Origin: Yanghanlia caeni | Lineage (GTDB): Bacteria > Pseudomonadota > Gammaproteobacteria > Burkholderiales > Burkholderiaceae_B | Direction: 5' to 3' | Length of the DNA stretch: 52,071 nt | Assembly (NCBI GenBank): GCA_030733815.1 | Contig: JAUZQE010000020.1 | Location: 1 to 52,071, forward strand | The notes under the pieces: generated by a model | The model's input: only the letters and a program-made list of their open reading frames with translations | What the model was told of the DNA's origin: nothing | The model's database searches: none | Program-made: the position numbers and the translations under genes | Part shown: positions 27,268 through 36,624 of the stretch, one piece after another | Layout: every line of letters begins with the position of its first letter | How positions within the stretch are numbered: position 1 is the first letter of the stretch

Positions 27268-28317
27268 ATGATCGAATCGCTTGCCCTGGCCATGGGGCTC
27301 AGCCCGTATGATCCCGATTTCTGGATGCCGCTCGCTTTCATGGGCGCGCTGTTCGTGCTCGTGCTGGCCGGTGTGGTGCTCGACGGCTTCGATATTGGCG
27401 TGGGCTGCCTGAGCACCTTCGCAACGGAAAGCCTGCGGCCACGCATGCTTGCATTGCTGAATCCGTGGCGTGATGCCAACGAATTCTGGCTGTTTCTTGG
27501 CATGGGGCTGTTCATGGCGGCGTTTCCCAGGGCATGGGGCCAGCTGATGGGCGAGCTGTATCTTCCCGTGACCCTGCTTGCCATGGGCACGCTGCTGCGT
27601 TCGGTGGGTTTCGAGCTGCGCCTGCGGGCACCGCGCGAGCAGCAGGCCGGCTGGGCGCGGCTGTTCGGCGTGGGCGCCATACTCACCGCCATGTCGCATG
27701 GCGCACTGCTGGCACAGATTGCGCTCGCCTACCGGGGCGACAACGGTCACTATGGCTTTGTCGGTTTCACGGCGTTGTGCGCCCTGGCCGCCTATTGCCT
27801 GCTGGGCGCGTCGTGGCTGATCATGCGCGAAGGCGGTGAGCTGCGAGCCCGGGCGGTATTCTGGGGCCGGCGCAGCGTACGCTGGGTCGCGGCCGGTGCC
27901 GTGGGGGTGTCGGTGGTGCTGGCGCTGGGCAACCCCGGCATCTTCCTGAAATGGACGGGCGGTGCGTCGCGCATGCCCGTGTTCGTACTGTGGATCAGCA
28001 TGCTGGCTGCGTTCGTCTGCATCGAGATGACCTTGCAGCGCATGATCAACACCAGCTACCGCAACACGGCGTTGCCGTTTATTCTCACGCTGCTCATTTT
28101 CATCATGACGCTGGGCGGGCTCGGCTACAGCTTCTTCCCGTATCTGGTGCTCGACGAGCTCACGATCTGGGATGCCGCAGCGGCAACCGATTCGCTTGGC
28201 CTGGTACTGACGGGCGTGCTGGCGGTGCTGCCCGTCGCGCTGTTCTTCAACGTATGGGTCTACTGGCGCATGTTCGGCTTGTCGGTGCCGCCGGAGCCCC
28301 CCGAGCTGGGCCACTGA
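27268..28317 (+). CDS. CydB-like membrane protein, partner of the CydA-like protein
   Basis: A 349-residue polytopic protein of the CydB/CioB family (bd oxidase subunit II). Family motifs are kept: VVLDGFDIGVGCL (residues 37-48), NPWRDANEFWLF (cf. HWDGNxxWL), GLFMAAFP, TLLRSVGFELRLR with the conserved Arg, LTIWDAAA, and the C-terminal WVYWRMFG. A His (His144, MSHGALL) occupies a position that is usually Phe. A strong GAGGGG ribosome site sits 6 bases before the ATG. It pairs with the upstream gene as cydAB do, but no CydX-like small subunit or cydCD genes follow. Its last 58 bases overlap the 3' end of the opposing histidine kinase gene. Confidence 0.85.
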   Translation: MIESLALAMGLSPYDPDFWMPLAFMGALFVLVLAGVVLDGFDIGVGCLSTFATESLRPRMLALLNPWRDANEFWLFLGMGLFMAAFPRAWGQLMGELYLPVTLLAMGTLLRSVGFELRLRAPREQQAGWARLFGVGAILTAMSHGALLAQIALAYRGDNGHYGFVGFTALCALAAYCLLGASWLIMREGGELRARAVFWGRRSVRWVAAGAVGVSVVLALGNPGIFLKWTGGASRMPVFVLWISMLAAFVCIEMTLQRMINTSYRNTALPFILTLLIFIMTLGGLGYSFFPYLVLDELTIWDAAAATDSLGLVLTGVLAVLPVALFFNVWVYWRMFGLSVPPEPPELGH

Positions 28318-29696
28318 ACCGGCAGCCGGATCTCGACCTCCAGGCCGCCGCCCGCGGCTGTTCCCAGTGCCAGCGTCCCGCCGTGTGCGCGGGCGATGGC
28401 GTCGGCCAGGGCCAGGCCCAACCCCACCGACCCCGTCCGGGTACGGGCTTCATCCAGGCGCGAGAAGGGCCGCAGGGCTTCGCTGCGGCGTTCTTCCGAG
28501 ATGCCCGGCCCGTGATCGCGCACTCGCAGCACGACATGTTCGTCTTCGCGGGTCACGGCAATTTCGACCGGAGGCTCGCCGTGAGTGTGGGCGTTGGTAA
28601 TCAGGTTGTCGATCAGGCGTCCCAGTGCGAGCTCGTCGGCCTGCAGCGTGATTTCGCCTTCGGGTACGGTGCTGAGCCGTACGTCGCTGCCGGCATGCTG
28701 CCAGGCACCCACGCGCTCCTGCAGCCAGGCCTGCAGCGGCAGCGGCGCATAACGGTACGATTCCTGGTCGGAACCCCGTACGTAGCTGATGAACTGGTCG
28801 ATCATGCGCTGCATGTCCTGCACGTCCTGGCGCATGCCCTCGCGCAGTGCCGGGTCGTCGGTCATTTCGATGCGCAGCCACATGCGGGAAAGCGGGCCCT
28901 TGAGGTCGTGCGGCAGGCCGGCCAGCAATGTGCGCTGTACCGCCGCCGATTCGGCCAACGTGTCGAGCATCGCGTTGAAGCGTTCGCCCAGACTGCGGGT
29001 TTCGGAAGGTCCCGATGGCTCGACGCGTTCGGGATTGCCGGCCGCAAGCTGATCGGCCGCCTTCGCCAGGCGCGTAAGCGGGCGGGTAATGTGCCACGCG
29101 AATGCGGCCGACAGCAGCAGCAGGGCGATCATGCCGGTGATCCACACGATGATCATCGGTGTGGCGACGGGCCGGGCAATGCGGTCAAGCGGAATGACCA
29201 GCCATTCGCGTACACCGCGTGCCGCCGCGTCGGTGTCTTCGATGAGCGAAATGTACAGCCGTGGCGCGGGCCCGCGCGATAGCGCGACCCGTGTGTCGTC
29301 GTCGAGCCGGGTGTTCAGAGCCTCGACGAAGCTGCGCAGATCGCGGCGCACGTCGTTGGGAGGCGGGTCGCGCCGCGCCTGTTCGCTGTGCTGCTGGCGG
29401 CGGCGCCGTTCGAGGCTGGCATCGGCGGGCAGCGAACGCGACCACAGCCGCCACTGGTTCTGCGAGGCGTCGCGCACGAAATCGGCGCGCTCTTCGCCGG
29501 GGATCTCGGCCAGGGCCGCGCGCAGCGTACGGATGGTCGTGGCGGTAAGCTCAACCGAAACCTCTTCGGTGAACTGCTTGCGATAATGGCTGACCGTGGC
29601 AAAGGTGGCGGCCTGCACGAGAATGATGGTGCCCAGGGTGAGCAGCATCATGCGGGTGCTCAGCGAGCGGGGCAGCAGGTATCGCCAGGCACGCAC
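28260..29696 (-). CDS. Sensor histidine kinase, EnvZ-like
   Basis: A membrane histidine kinase partnered with the OmpR-type regulator just upstream. It has an N-terminal membrane helix (MMLLTLGTIILVQAATFATV), a periplasmic domain of about 130 residues, a second helix (PMIIVWITGMIALLLLSAAF), a HAMP linker, the H box LAGLPHDLKGPLSRMWLRI with the phospho-accepting His, N box LIDNLITNAHTHGE, and G boxes RVRDHGPGI and GLGLALADAIARAHGG. A roughly 19-residue tail follows the usual end and overlaps cydB-like. The start is uncertain: GTG 29696 (SD-like GAGAG ahead) gives 478 residues; GTG 29738 and TTG 29711 are alternatives that overlap the regulator gene. The signal sensed is unknown. Confidence 0.88.
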   Translation of the reverse strand: MRAWRYLLPRSLSTRMMLLTLGTIILVQAATFATVSHYRKQFTEEVSVELTATTIRTLRAALAEIPGEERADFVRDASQNQWRLWSRSLPADASLERRRRQQHSEQARRDPPPNDVRRDLRSFVEALNTRLDDDTRVALSRGPAPRLYISLIEDTDAAARGVREWLVIPLDRIARPVATPMIIVWITGMIALLLLSAAFAWHITRPLTRLAKAADQLAAGNPERVEPSGPSETRSLGERFNAMLDTLAESAAVQRTLLAGLPHDLKGPLSRMWLRIEMTDDPALREGMRQDVQDMQRMIDQFISYVRGSDQESYRYAPLPLQAWLQERVGAWQHAGSDVRLSTVPEGEITLQADELALGRLIDNLITNAHTHGEPPVEIAVTREDEHVVLRVRDHGPGISEERRSEALRPFSRLDEARTRTGSVGLGLALADAIARAHGGTLALGTAAGGGLEVEIRLPVQWPSSGGSGGTDKPNMRQ

Positions 29697-29707
29697 GGCA
29701 TTTGCTC

Positions 29708-30409
29708 TCAAGGCGCGAACCGGTAGCCGACGCCCCACACGGTCTGGATCCAGCGAGGCTGTTTGGGGTCGTCTTCGATGGCGCGTCGCAGACGCAGCAC
29801 GGCGATGTCGATGGCGCGGTCGTTGCGTTCGCCTTCTTCGTCGTCCCGTGCCAGGGCTAGCAGGCGTTCGCGCGACAGGGGTTTGCCGGGATTGCTGATC
29901 AGTGCTTCCAGCAGGTTCACTTCGCCCCCCGTAAGCTTGATGAGCGTGTCGCCACGATGCAACTGACGGGTGACCGGGTCGAACACGAACGGCCCGAACG
30001 CCACCGGCTGATCCTTCGTGAGGGCCGAGGCGCCCTTTTTGCGGCGTAATACCGCCTCGATGCGGGCCAGCAACTCGCGGGGATCAAAGGGCTTGCCCAG
30101 GTAATCGTCGGCGCCGGCTTCCAGGCCGATCACGCGGTCGACGGTTTCATCTTTCGCCGTCAGCAGGATAATGGGAATATCTTCACCCTGCTGACGCAGC
30201 CGGCGGCAGGCTTCGGCGCCGTCGCCGTCGGGCATCATGCGGTCGAGCACGATCAGATCGGGGCTGTAGCGCTGGATGCGGGCCTCGAGGTCGCGGGCGT
30301 CGGGTGCGAGCAGCGTGTCGTACTGGTGCCGGTTCAGGTAATCGGCAAGCAGCTGGCGCAGCGCGGGGTCGTCGTCGACGACCAGTATTTTTACAAGTGG
30401 GTGACTCAT
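29708..30409 (-). CDS. Response regulator, OmpR/RisA-like
   Basis: A 233-residue response regulator. The receiver domain has the acidic pair in ILVVDDDPALRQLL, the phospho-acceptor Asp in LIVLDRMMPDGDG, Thr in ILLTAKDE and the conserved Lys in YLGKPFDPRELLARIEAVLRR. The C-terminal winged-helix domain ends with DDPKQPRWIQTVWGVGYRF, which is the OmpR style. Together with the EnvZ-like kinase it forms a complete two-component system. ATG 30409 (MSHPLVKIL) is chosen; a TTG three codons upstream is an alternative. It is divergent to the beta-barrel-like gene, which is a reasonable target candidate. Confidence 0.93.
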   Translation of the reverse strand: MSHPLVKILVVDDDPALRQLLADYLNRHQYDTLLAPDARDLEARIQRYSPDLIVLDRMMPDGDGAEACRRLRQQGEDIPIILLTAKDETVDRVIGLEAGADDYLGKPFDPRELLARIEAVLRRKKGASALTKDQPVAFGPFVFDPVTRQLHRGDTLIKLTGGEVNLLEALISNPGKPLSRERLLALARDDEEGERNDRAIDIAVLRLRRAIEDDPKQPRWIQTVWGVGYRFAP

Positions 30410-30444
30410 GGCAGCCAAGTGTACTCTTGCAGAATTCAGGATCG

Positions 30445-31497
30445 ATGATACGGAAACGCATTGAAATCATCAGTTGCCTGTGCGTGAGTCTGGCGGCGGT
30501 CTTTCCGGTGCAAGGGGCGCAGCCGCCTGCCGGGGGGCAGGGCATTCCTCACAGTTACCTGTGGCGCGCGCAAGACGGGCTGGGGTTGCGTGCGGCGGCG
30601 TATGCGCGCCGCGCGTTAGTTTCACGCAATTCACCGGGGCTGTTGGGCGGCTTCGACCTGCCCAGAGTGGAAACACCGGCCACGCGCTGGCTGCCTGCTG
30701 TGGCGCCCCCACCGCCTTCACGCATCACCGGCAACTGGTCTTTTGGTGCGAGCAACTGGCAGACCCGCTTCGACGAGGGCCTGCAGGTGTCTCTGGGCGC
30801 CAGCGAGATTGCCGTGCCGGCCTGGAACGAGGGCGTGCGCATCGGGGGCATCAGCCTGAGCCAGAGTTTCGTCGCCTCGGCCGAAGACGCCACCAACTGG
30901 AGCTATTCGGTCGCGTTCGGGGCCGTCGATGAATCCGCTTCCGGGCAAGCGGGCGATCTGGCCTTCGGCCCCAAGGCGGGCAGCATGAGTCTCACATACG
31001 AATACAGCCCGGCATTGCGCATCATTTCGCATACCGAGGCCGCCGATGAACTGCTGCTGACGGGCATCGGCGGTCAGTACGACCTGGGCGGGCTGGGTCG
31101 CTGGCGCTCCGGAGTGGCGCACTCGAATCAGGGCCTGGGTGGCGGCTGGCGCTATCGTGCAGGCGCGGATGTCGACGTGGCCGATGATGTCCGCCTGGGC
31201 TGGACGGGTGAGCGCCACACGGCAGGCTTCATGGACATCCGGCGTTATGCCGCCGGTTCTGCGCCCACCGCGGGCAGCCGCCAGCGCTGGTCGGCGTCAT
31301 GGGGCACGGGCCGCTGGGGCGAGTGGTCGGGCAGCTTCGAGAGCGTGCACGATGCGGGTGGAGCATTGCAGCGTCGTTTCCAGGTGACGCAACAGTTCTG
31401 GTATGGGCCGCGCCTGCGCATCGGTATTCACGCAGAGCGGGAGGTGATCGCCGACGACTATGATATAGGGCTACGTGTTTCCTTCCCCCTGTACTGA
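30445..31497 (+). CDS. Exported beta-barrel-like protein, unrecognised
   Basis: A 350-residue secreted protein. A signal peptide (IRKRIEIISCLCVSLAAVFP, cleaved near VQGA) is followed by about 320 residues rich in alternating hydrophobic and polar residues, aromatic girdles and glycine (NWSFGASNWQTRFDEG, GWRYRAGADVDVADDVRLGW, RRFQVTQQFWYGPRLRIGI), and it ends in LRVSFPLY with an aromatic C-terminal residue as in outer-membrane beta-barrels. It faintly recalls the barrel of fimbrial ushers, but is far too short to be one and has no plug or chaperone genes nearby. AGGA lies 8 bases before the ATG. It is divergent to the OmpR-like regulator and 3 bases upstream of recQ. The function is unknown. 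Confidence 0.75.
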   Translation: MIRKRIEIISCLCVSLAAVFPVQGAQPPAGGQGIPHSYLWRAQDGLGLRAAAYARRALVSRNSPGLLGGFDLPRVETPATRWLPAVAPPPPSRITGNWSFGASNWQTRFDEGLQVSLGASEIAVPAWNEGVRIGGISLSQSFVASAEDATNWSYSVAFGAVDESASGQAGDLAFGPKAGSMSLTYEYSPALRIISHTEAADELLLTGIGGQYDLGGLGRWRSGVAHSNQGLGGGWRYRAGADVDVADDVRLGWTGERHTAGFMDIRRYAAGSAPTAGSRQRWSASWGTGRWGEWSGSFESVHDAGGALQRRFQVTQQFWYGPRLRIGIHAEREVIADDYDIGLRVSFPLY

Positions 31498-31500
31498 CTG

Positions 31501-33312
31501 ATGTCCTCCCCCCTGGAAATCCTGCAGCGCGTCTTTGGTTACGAAGCCTTTCGCGGCGAGCAGCAAGCCATCATCGAAACGCTTCTGGCCGGTCGCGACG
31601 CCCTGGTGCTCATGCCCACGGGCGGCGGCAAGTCGCTGTGCTACCAGATTCCGGCACTGCTGCGCCCGGGTACCGGCGTCGTCGTTTCGCCGCTCATAGC
31701 GCTCATGCAGGATCAGGTCGATGCCCTGCGCGAACTGGGCGTGCGCGCCGCGTATCTGAATTCGTCGCAGGAATGGCGCGAGGCGCGCGAAGTCGAGCGC
31801 CAGATGCTCAACGGCGAACTCGATCTGCTGTACGTGGCCCCCGAGCGCCTGCTCACCGATCGCTGCATGGAACTTCTGCAGCGTTCGCGCATTGCGCTGT
31901 TTGCCATCGACGAAGCGCATTGCGTGTCACAGTGGGGGCACGATTTCCGCCCGGAATACCTGGGTCTGTCGGCGCTGCACGAATACTGGCCCGACGTGCC
32001 GCGCATTGCGCTCACGGCCACCGCCACCGCCGCCACGCGCGAAGAAATCGCGCGCCGTCTCGGCCTGGAAGAGGCCGCGCATTTCGTCTCCAGCTTCGAC
32101 CGCCCCAACATTCTTTACCGCATCGTCGAGAAAAACGAGGTCAAGCGCCAGCTGTTGTCCTTCATCCGCGAAGAGCACCCCGGCGAGAGCGGCATCGTGT
32201 ACTGCCTGTCGCGTTCCCGGGTCGAAGACATGGCGGCGTTCCTGTCGCAGAACGGCGTGCCGGCGCTGCCCTACCATGCGGGCATGGATGCCTCGGTGCG
32301 GGCGCATCACCAGGCGCGCTTCCTGCGTGAGGAAGGGCTGGTCATGACCGCCACCATCGCCTTCGGCATGGGCGTCAACAAGCCCGACGTGCGCTTTGTG
32401 GCGCACGTCGACCTGCCCAAATCGGTGGAAGGCTATTACCAGGAAACGGGTCGCGCCGGACGCGACGGTGAGCCGGCTTCGGCGTGGATGGCCTATGGCC
32501 TGCAGGATGTCGTGCAGCAGCGGCGCATGATCGACGAATCCATGGGCGACGAGCAGTTCAAGCGGCGTTCGGGGCGTCAGCTCGATGCCATGCTGGGCCT
32601 GTGCGAAACGGTCGACTGCCGCCGTCAGCAGCTGTTGGCGTACTTCGGCCAGCACATCGAGCCTTGCGGCAATTGCGACACCTGTCTCGAGCCCCCCGAA
32701 TCGTGGGACGGCACGGTGGCCGCACAGAAACTGCTGTCGGCCATCTTCCGGTTGTGGCGTGAGCGCGGCCAGCGTTACGGCGCGGGGCACATCATCGACA
32801 TTCTGCGGGGCAAATCCACCCCGCGCGTTCGCGAACAGGGGCATGACACGCTCAGCGTCTTCGGGGTGGGTGCCGATCAATCCGAGCAGAGCTGGCGCAG
32901 CGTATTGCGCCAGCTTCTTGCCAAGGGGCTGGTCGCGGTCGATACCGAAGGGCATGGCACGCTCATGCTTACCGAACAGAGCCGCGCGGTGCTGAAAGGC
33001 GAGATCACGCTCATGCTGCGCCGCGAAGCGCCGGGGGCGGGGCGCGCCACGCGTGTGCGGCGGCCTGCGCCGGCGGATGCCGGGCTCGACGCCGCAAGCC
33101 AGACCCGCTTCGAAGCACTGCGCGCCTGGCGTGCCGCAGTGGCCCGTGAACACGGCGTGCCGGCGTACGTCATCTTCCACGACGCCACGCTGCGCGAAAT
33201 CGCCCGCACCGATCCGCGTACGCTGGAAGAACTTTCGCACGTGCACGGGGTCGGGGTGCGCAAGCTCGAAGCCTACGGCGAGGCGCTGCTCGATTGCGTG
33301 GCCGCCGTGTAA
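31501..33312 (+). CDS. recQ: ATP-dependent DNA helicase RecQ
   Basis: 3'-5' DNA helicase acting at stalled forks and in the RecF recombination pathway. The 603-residue protein has the RecQ-specific motif 0 ([16 protein letters not shown]), Walker [14 protein letters not shown] near residue 42, DEAH box [19 protein letters not shown] near 137, the RQC zinc site with Cys residues in CETVDC and CGNCDTC (about residues 367-397), a winged helix and a C-terminal HRDC domain (about residues 530-603, [20 protein letters not shown]). Length is close to E. coli RecQ. It starts 3 bases after the barrel gene and is convergent with ruvB. Confidence 0.96.
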   Translation: MSSPLEILQRVFGYEAFRGEQQAIIETLLAGRDALVLMPTGGGKSLCYQIPALLRPGTGVVVSPLIALMQDQVDALRELGVRAAYLNSSQEWREAREVERQMLNGELDLLYVAPERLLTDRCMELLQRSRIALFAIDEAHCVSQWGHDFRPEYLGLSALHEYWPDVPRIALTATATAATREEIARRLGLEEAAHFVSSFDRPNILYRIVEKNEVKRQLLSFIREEHPGESGIVYCLSRSRVEDMAAFLSQNGVPALPYHAGMDASVRAHHQARFLREEGLVMTATIAFGMGVNKPDVRFVAHVDLPKSVEGYYQETGRAGRDGEPASAWMAYGLQDVVQQRRMIDESMGDEQFKRRSGRQLDAMLGLCETVDCRRQQLLAYFGQHIEPCGNCDTCLEPPESWDGTVAAQKLLSAIFRLWRERGQRYGAGHIIDILRGKSTPRVREQGHDTLSVFGVGADQSEQSWRSVLRQLLAKGLVAVDTEGHGTLMLTEQSRAVLKGEITLMLRREAPGAGRATRVRRPAPADAGLDAASQTRFEALRAWRAAVAREHGVPAYVIFHDATLREIARTDPRTLEELSHVHGVGVRKLEAYGEALLDCVAAV

Positions 33313-33315
33313 GGT

Positions 33316-33333
33316 ACCGCGCATGGGCGCGGT
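33316..33333. terminator. Inverted repeat between convergent recQ and ruvB
   Basis: A perfect 7-bp dyad ACCGCGC-ATGG-GCGCGGT lies 4 bases after the recQ stop and 28 bases beyond the ruvB stop. There is no T run, so it may only aid termination or stabilise 3' ends. Confidence 0.35.
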
Positions 33334-33361
33334 GCGGCACAGCACAGGGGAACAGGCGGTA

Positions 33362-34426
<1,065 letters not shown>

Positions 34427-34510
34427 GGGCTCGAAAGTCGTGAGGGTTGCGAGGCAGTCGTCAGTATAGAGCTTCCATTATCATTGCATTACCTTACAGA
34501 TGGAGCAGGC

Positions 34511-35482
34511 ATGAGTCTTTCATTACCGAACTATCACGATGTGCAGCAGGCGGCCCAAACGCTGCGCGGCGTCGTGCACCGTACACCCGTACTGACCTCG
34601 CAGACGCTCAACGGCCGGCTCGACGCCGAAGTCTATTTCAAGTGCGAGAACCTGCAGCGGGTTGGTGCTTTCAAGTACCGGGGGGCGTATAACGCCATTG
34701 CCCGATTGAGCGAGGCCGAACGCAAGGCCGGTGTGGTGACCTACTCTTCGGGCAACCACGGTCAGGCCATCGCGCGCGCCGCGCGCGCGCTGGGCGTGAC
34801 CGCCACCATCGTGATGCCGCTCGATGCGCCGCGCGCCAAACGCAACGCTGCGGCCAGCTACGGCGCACGCATCATTCCCTACGACCGCAACACCGAAGAC
34901 CGGGTTCAGGTCGCGCAGGGGTTGGCCGATGCTGAAGGGCTCACGCTCATTCCCCCGTTCGATCACCCCGACGTGATCGCCGGGCAGGGCACCGCCGCGC
35001 TCGAGCTGTTCGAGGACGTGGGCGGGCTCGATGCCCTGTTCGTACCACTGGGTGGTGGCGGCCTGCTGGCCGGTTCATTGCTGGCCGCTCATGCGATTGC
35101 GCCGGAATGCCTGGTGTACGGTGTCGAGCCGCTGGCGGGCAACGACGGGCAGCAATCGTTTCGCAAGGGCGAACGCGTGCACATCGATCCGCCCAGTTCG
35201 ATCGCCGACGGTGCGCTCACGCAATGCCTGGGAGAATACACGTTCCCCATCATCAAGCAGTATGCACACGATATTCTTGCCGTTGAAGACGGCAAGCTCA
35301 TTCACGCCATGCAGTTTTTTGCCGAACGCATGAAGATCGTCGTCGAACCCACCGGCTGCCTGGGCGCCGCTGCGGTGATTCGCGAGGTCGTGCCCGTGCG
35401 CGGCATGCGTATCGGGGTGATTCTGAGCGGCGGCAACGTCGATCTGGCCAGCTATGCGGCGTGCCTGGCGCACGAGCCCTGA
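34511..35482 (+). CDS. Threonine/serine dehydratase-like PLP enzyme
   Basis: A 323-residue fold-type II PLP enzyme without a C-terminal ACT regulatory domain, so of the catabolic threonine dehydratase / threo-3-hydroxyaspartate ammonia-lyase type. The Schiff-base Lys is Lys55 in GAFKYRGAYN; Ser-Gly-Asn-His of SSGNHGQAIA binds the substrate carboxylate; GGGGLLAG holds the PLP phosphate. GGAG is 6 bases before the ATG. The substrate among Thr, Ser and hydroxyaspartate cannot be decided. It is inserted head-to-tail between ruvA and ruvB on the other strand, ending 3 bases from the ruvA stop. Confidence 0.88.
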   Translation: MSLSLPNYHDVQQAAQTLRGVVHRTPVLTSQTLNGRLDAEVYFKCENLQRVGAFKYRGAYNAIARLSEAERKAGVVTYSSGNHGQAIARAARALGVTATIVMPLDAPRAKRNAAASYGARIIPYDRNTEDRVQVAQGLADAEGLTLIPPFDHPDVIAGQGTAALELFEDVGGLDALFVPLGGGGLLAGSLLAAHAIAPECLVYGVEPLAGNDGQQSFRKGERVHIDPPSSIADGALTQCLGEYTFPIIKQYAHDILAVEDGKLIHAMQFFAERMKIVVEPTGCLGAAAVIREVVPVRGMRIGVILSGGNVDLASYAACLAHEP

Positions 35483-35485
35483 GGT

Positions 35486-36058
35486 TCAGCGTGCCATCGA
35501 CTTGAGGGCGAGCCGGATGCCTTCGGCCACATCGACGCCGTCCGGCAGTGCCTTGAGAGCCTTCTGTGTTTCGGCGCTCGAATAACCCAGCGAAAGCAGC
35601 GCATTCAGGATATCGGCCTGGCCGCCCTGCGCTGGCGCGGCCACGGCGTCGATGTCGGCACCCAGTTTGCCGCGCAGTTCCAGCAGCAGCCGCTCGGCGG
35701 TTTTCTTGCCGATGCCGGGCACCCGGGTGAGCCGGCCGGTTTCCTGCAGGGTAATGGCGCTGGACAGTTCTTCGACGCTTATGCCCGAGAGCACGGCCAG
35801 TGCGATGCGTGCCCCCACGCCCGTAACCTTGATCAGCGCGCGAAAGGCGCTGCGTTCTGCCTGGGTGGCAAAGCCGTACAGCACGTGAGCGTCGTCGCGC
35901 ACCTGCAGATGGGTATGCAGAATGACCTCGGCGCCGACATCGGGCAGCTTGTACAGCGTGCTCATGGGTACGTCGATTTCGTAGCCGACGCCACCGACGT
36001 CGACGTTGATGGTGGGCGGCGTCTTGTCGAGCAGGATGCCGCGGATGCGTCCGATCAT
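35486..36058 (-). CDS. ruvA: Holliday junction DNA helicase subunit RuvA
   Basis: Junction-binding subunit of RuvAB, 190 residues. The OB-fold domain I begins [20 protein letters not shown]; domain II has the helix-hairpin-helix pairs ([18 protein letters not shown] and [19 protein letters not shown]); domain III (about residues 140-190) contacts RuvB. The ATG overlaps the ruvC stop by 4 bases (ATGA), so translation is probably coupled. Confidence 0.97.
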   Translation of the reverse strand: MIGRIRGILLDKTPPTINVDVGGVGYEIDVPMSTLYKLPDVGAEVILHTHLQVRDDAHVLYGFATQAERSAFRALIKVTGVGARIALAVLSGISVEELSSAITLQETGRLTRVPGIGKKTAERLLLELRGKLGADIDAVAAPAQGGQADILNALLSLGYSSAETQKALKALPDGVDVAEGIRLALKSMAR

Positions 36059-36624
36059 GATCCGGTTTTCCAGTGCGAAGCCCGCCCCAGCAGCCGGCCG
36101 TTGCGCATGCCGCGCGCGCCGGCTGTGGCGAGCGGGCCGCGTTCGAGGGCGGCGGCCAGCGGCAGCATGTGGGCGTGACAGATGGCGCAGGCCAGGGCAT
36201 CGGCGGAGTCGGCAGCGGGAAGACCGCTGAGCGACAGCAGCTGCTGCACCATGTGCTGCACCTGCACCTTGGCGGCGCGGCCCGTGCCGACCACCGACTT
36301 CTTGATCTGCAGGGCGGTGTATTCGTGAACCTCGAGCCCGGAATCGGCCAGCCCGCACAGTGCGGCGCCGCGCGCCTGCCCGAGCGCGAGGGTGGATGAA
36401 GGGTTGGTGTTGAGGAAGACCTTCTCGATGGCCGCGACGTCGGGGCGGGTTTCGGCCGCCACCTGGCGGATATGATCGAGAAGGGTCTTGAGGCGGGCGG
36501 CCATGCCGAGCTTATCGGGTACGACGATGGTGCCACTGGCCACGTACAGCAGGCGCGGGCCCTCGACGTCGATGACGCCGAAGCCCGTACGCCGCAGGCC
36601 GGGGTCGATGCCCAGTATGCGCAT
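36055..36624 (-). CDS. ruvC: Crossover junction endodeoxyribonuclease RuvC
   Basis: Holliday junction resolvase, 189 residues, RNase H-like fold. Catalytic acids are recognisable as Asp7 in [14 protein letters not shown], Glu in [14 protein letters not shown], and the Asp pair in [15 protein letters not shown]. The start ATG shares one base with the purH stop (TGATG) and its stop overlaps ruvA, so purH-ruvC-ruvA are translationally chained. The C-terminal tail after residue 165 is longer than in E. coli. Confidence 0.96.
   Translation of the reverse strand: MRILGIDPGLRRTGFGVIDVEGPRLLYVASGTIVVPDKLGMAARLKTLLDHIRQVAAETRPDVAAIEKVFLNTNPSSTLALGQARGAALCGLADSGLEVHEYTALQIKKSVVGTGRAAKVQVQHMVQQLLSLSGLPAADSADALACAICHAHMLPLAAALERGPLATAGARGMRNGRLLGRASHWKTGS

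Noticed and set aside
30445-31497. Truncated fimbrial usher gene
   Set aside because: The faint resemblance is only in strand-like texture; there is a proper signal peptide and a barrel-like C-terminus, no plug domain and no neighbouring pilin or chaperone genes.
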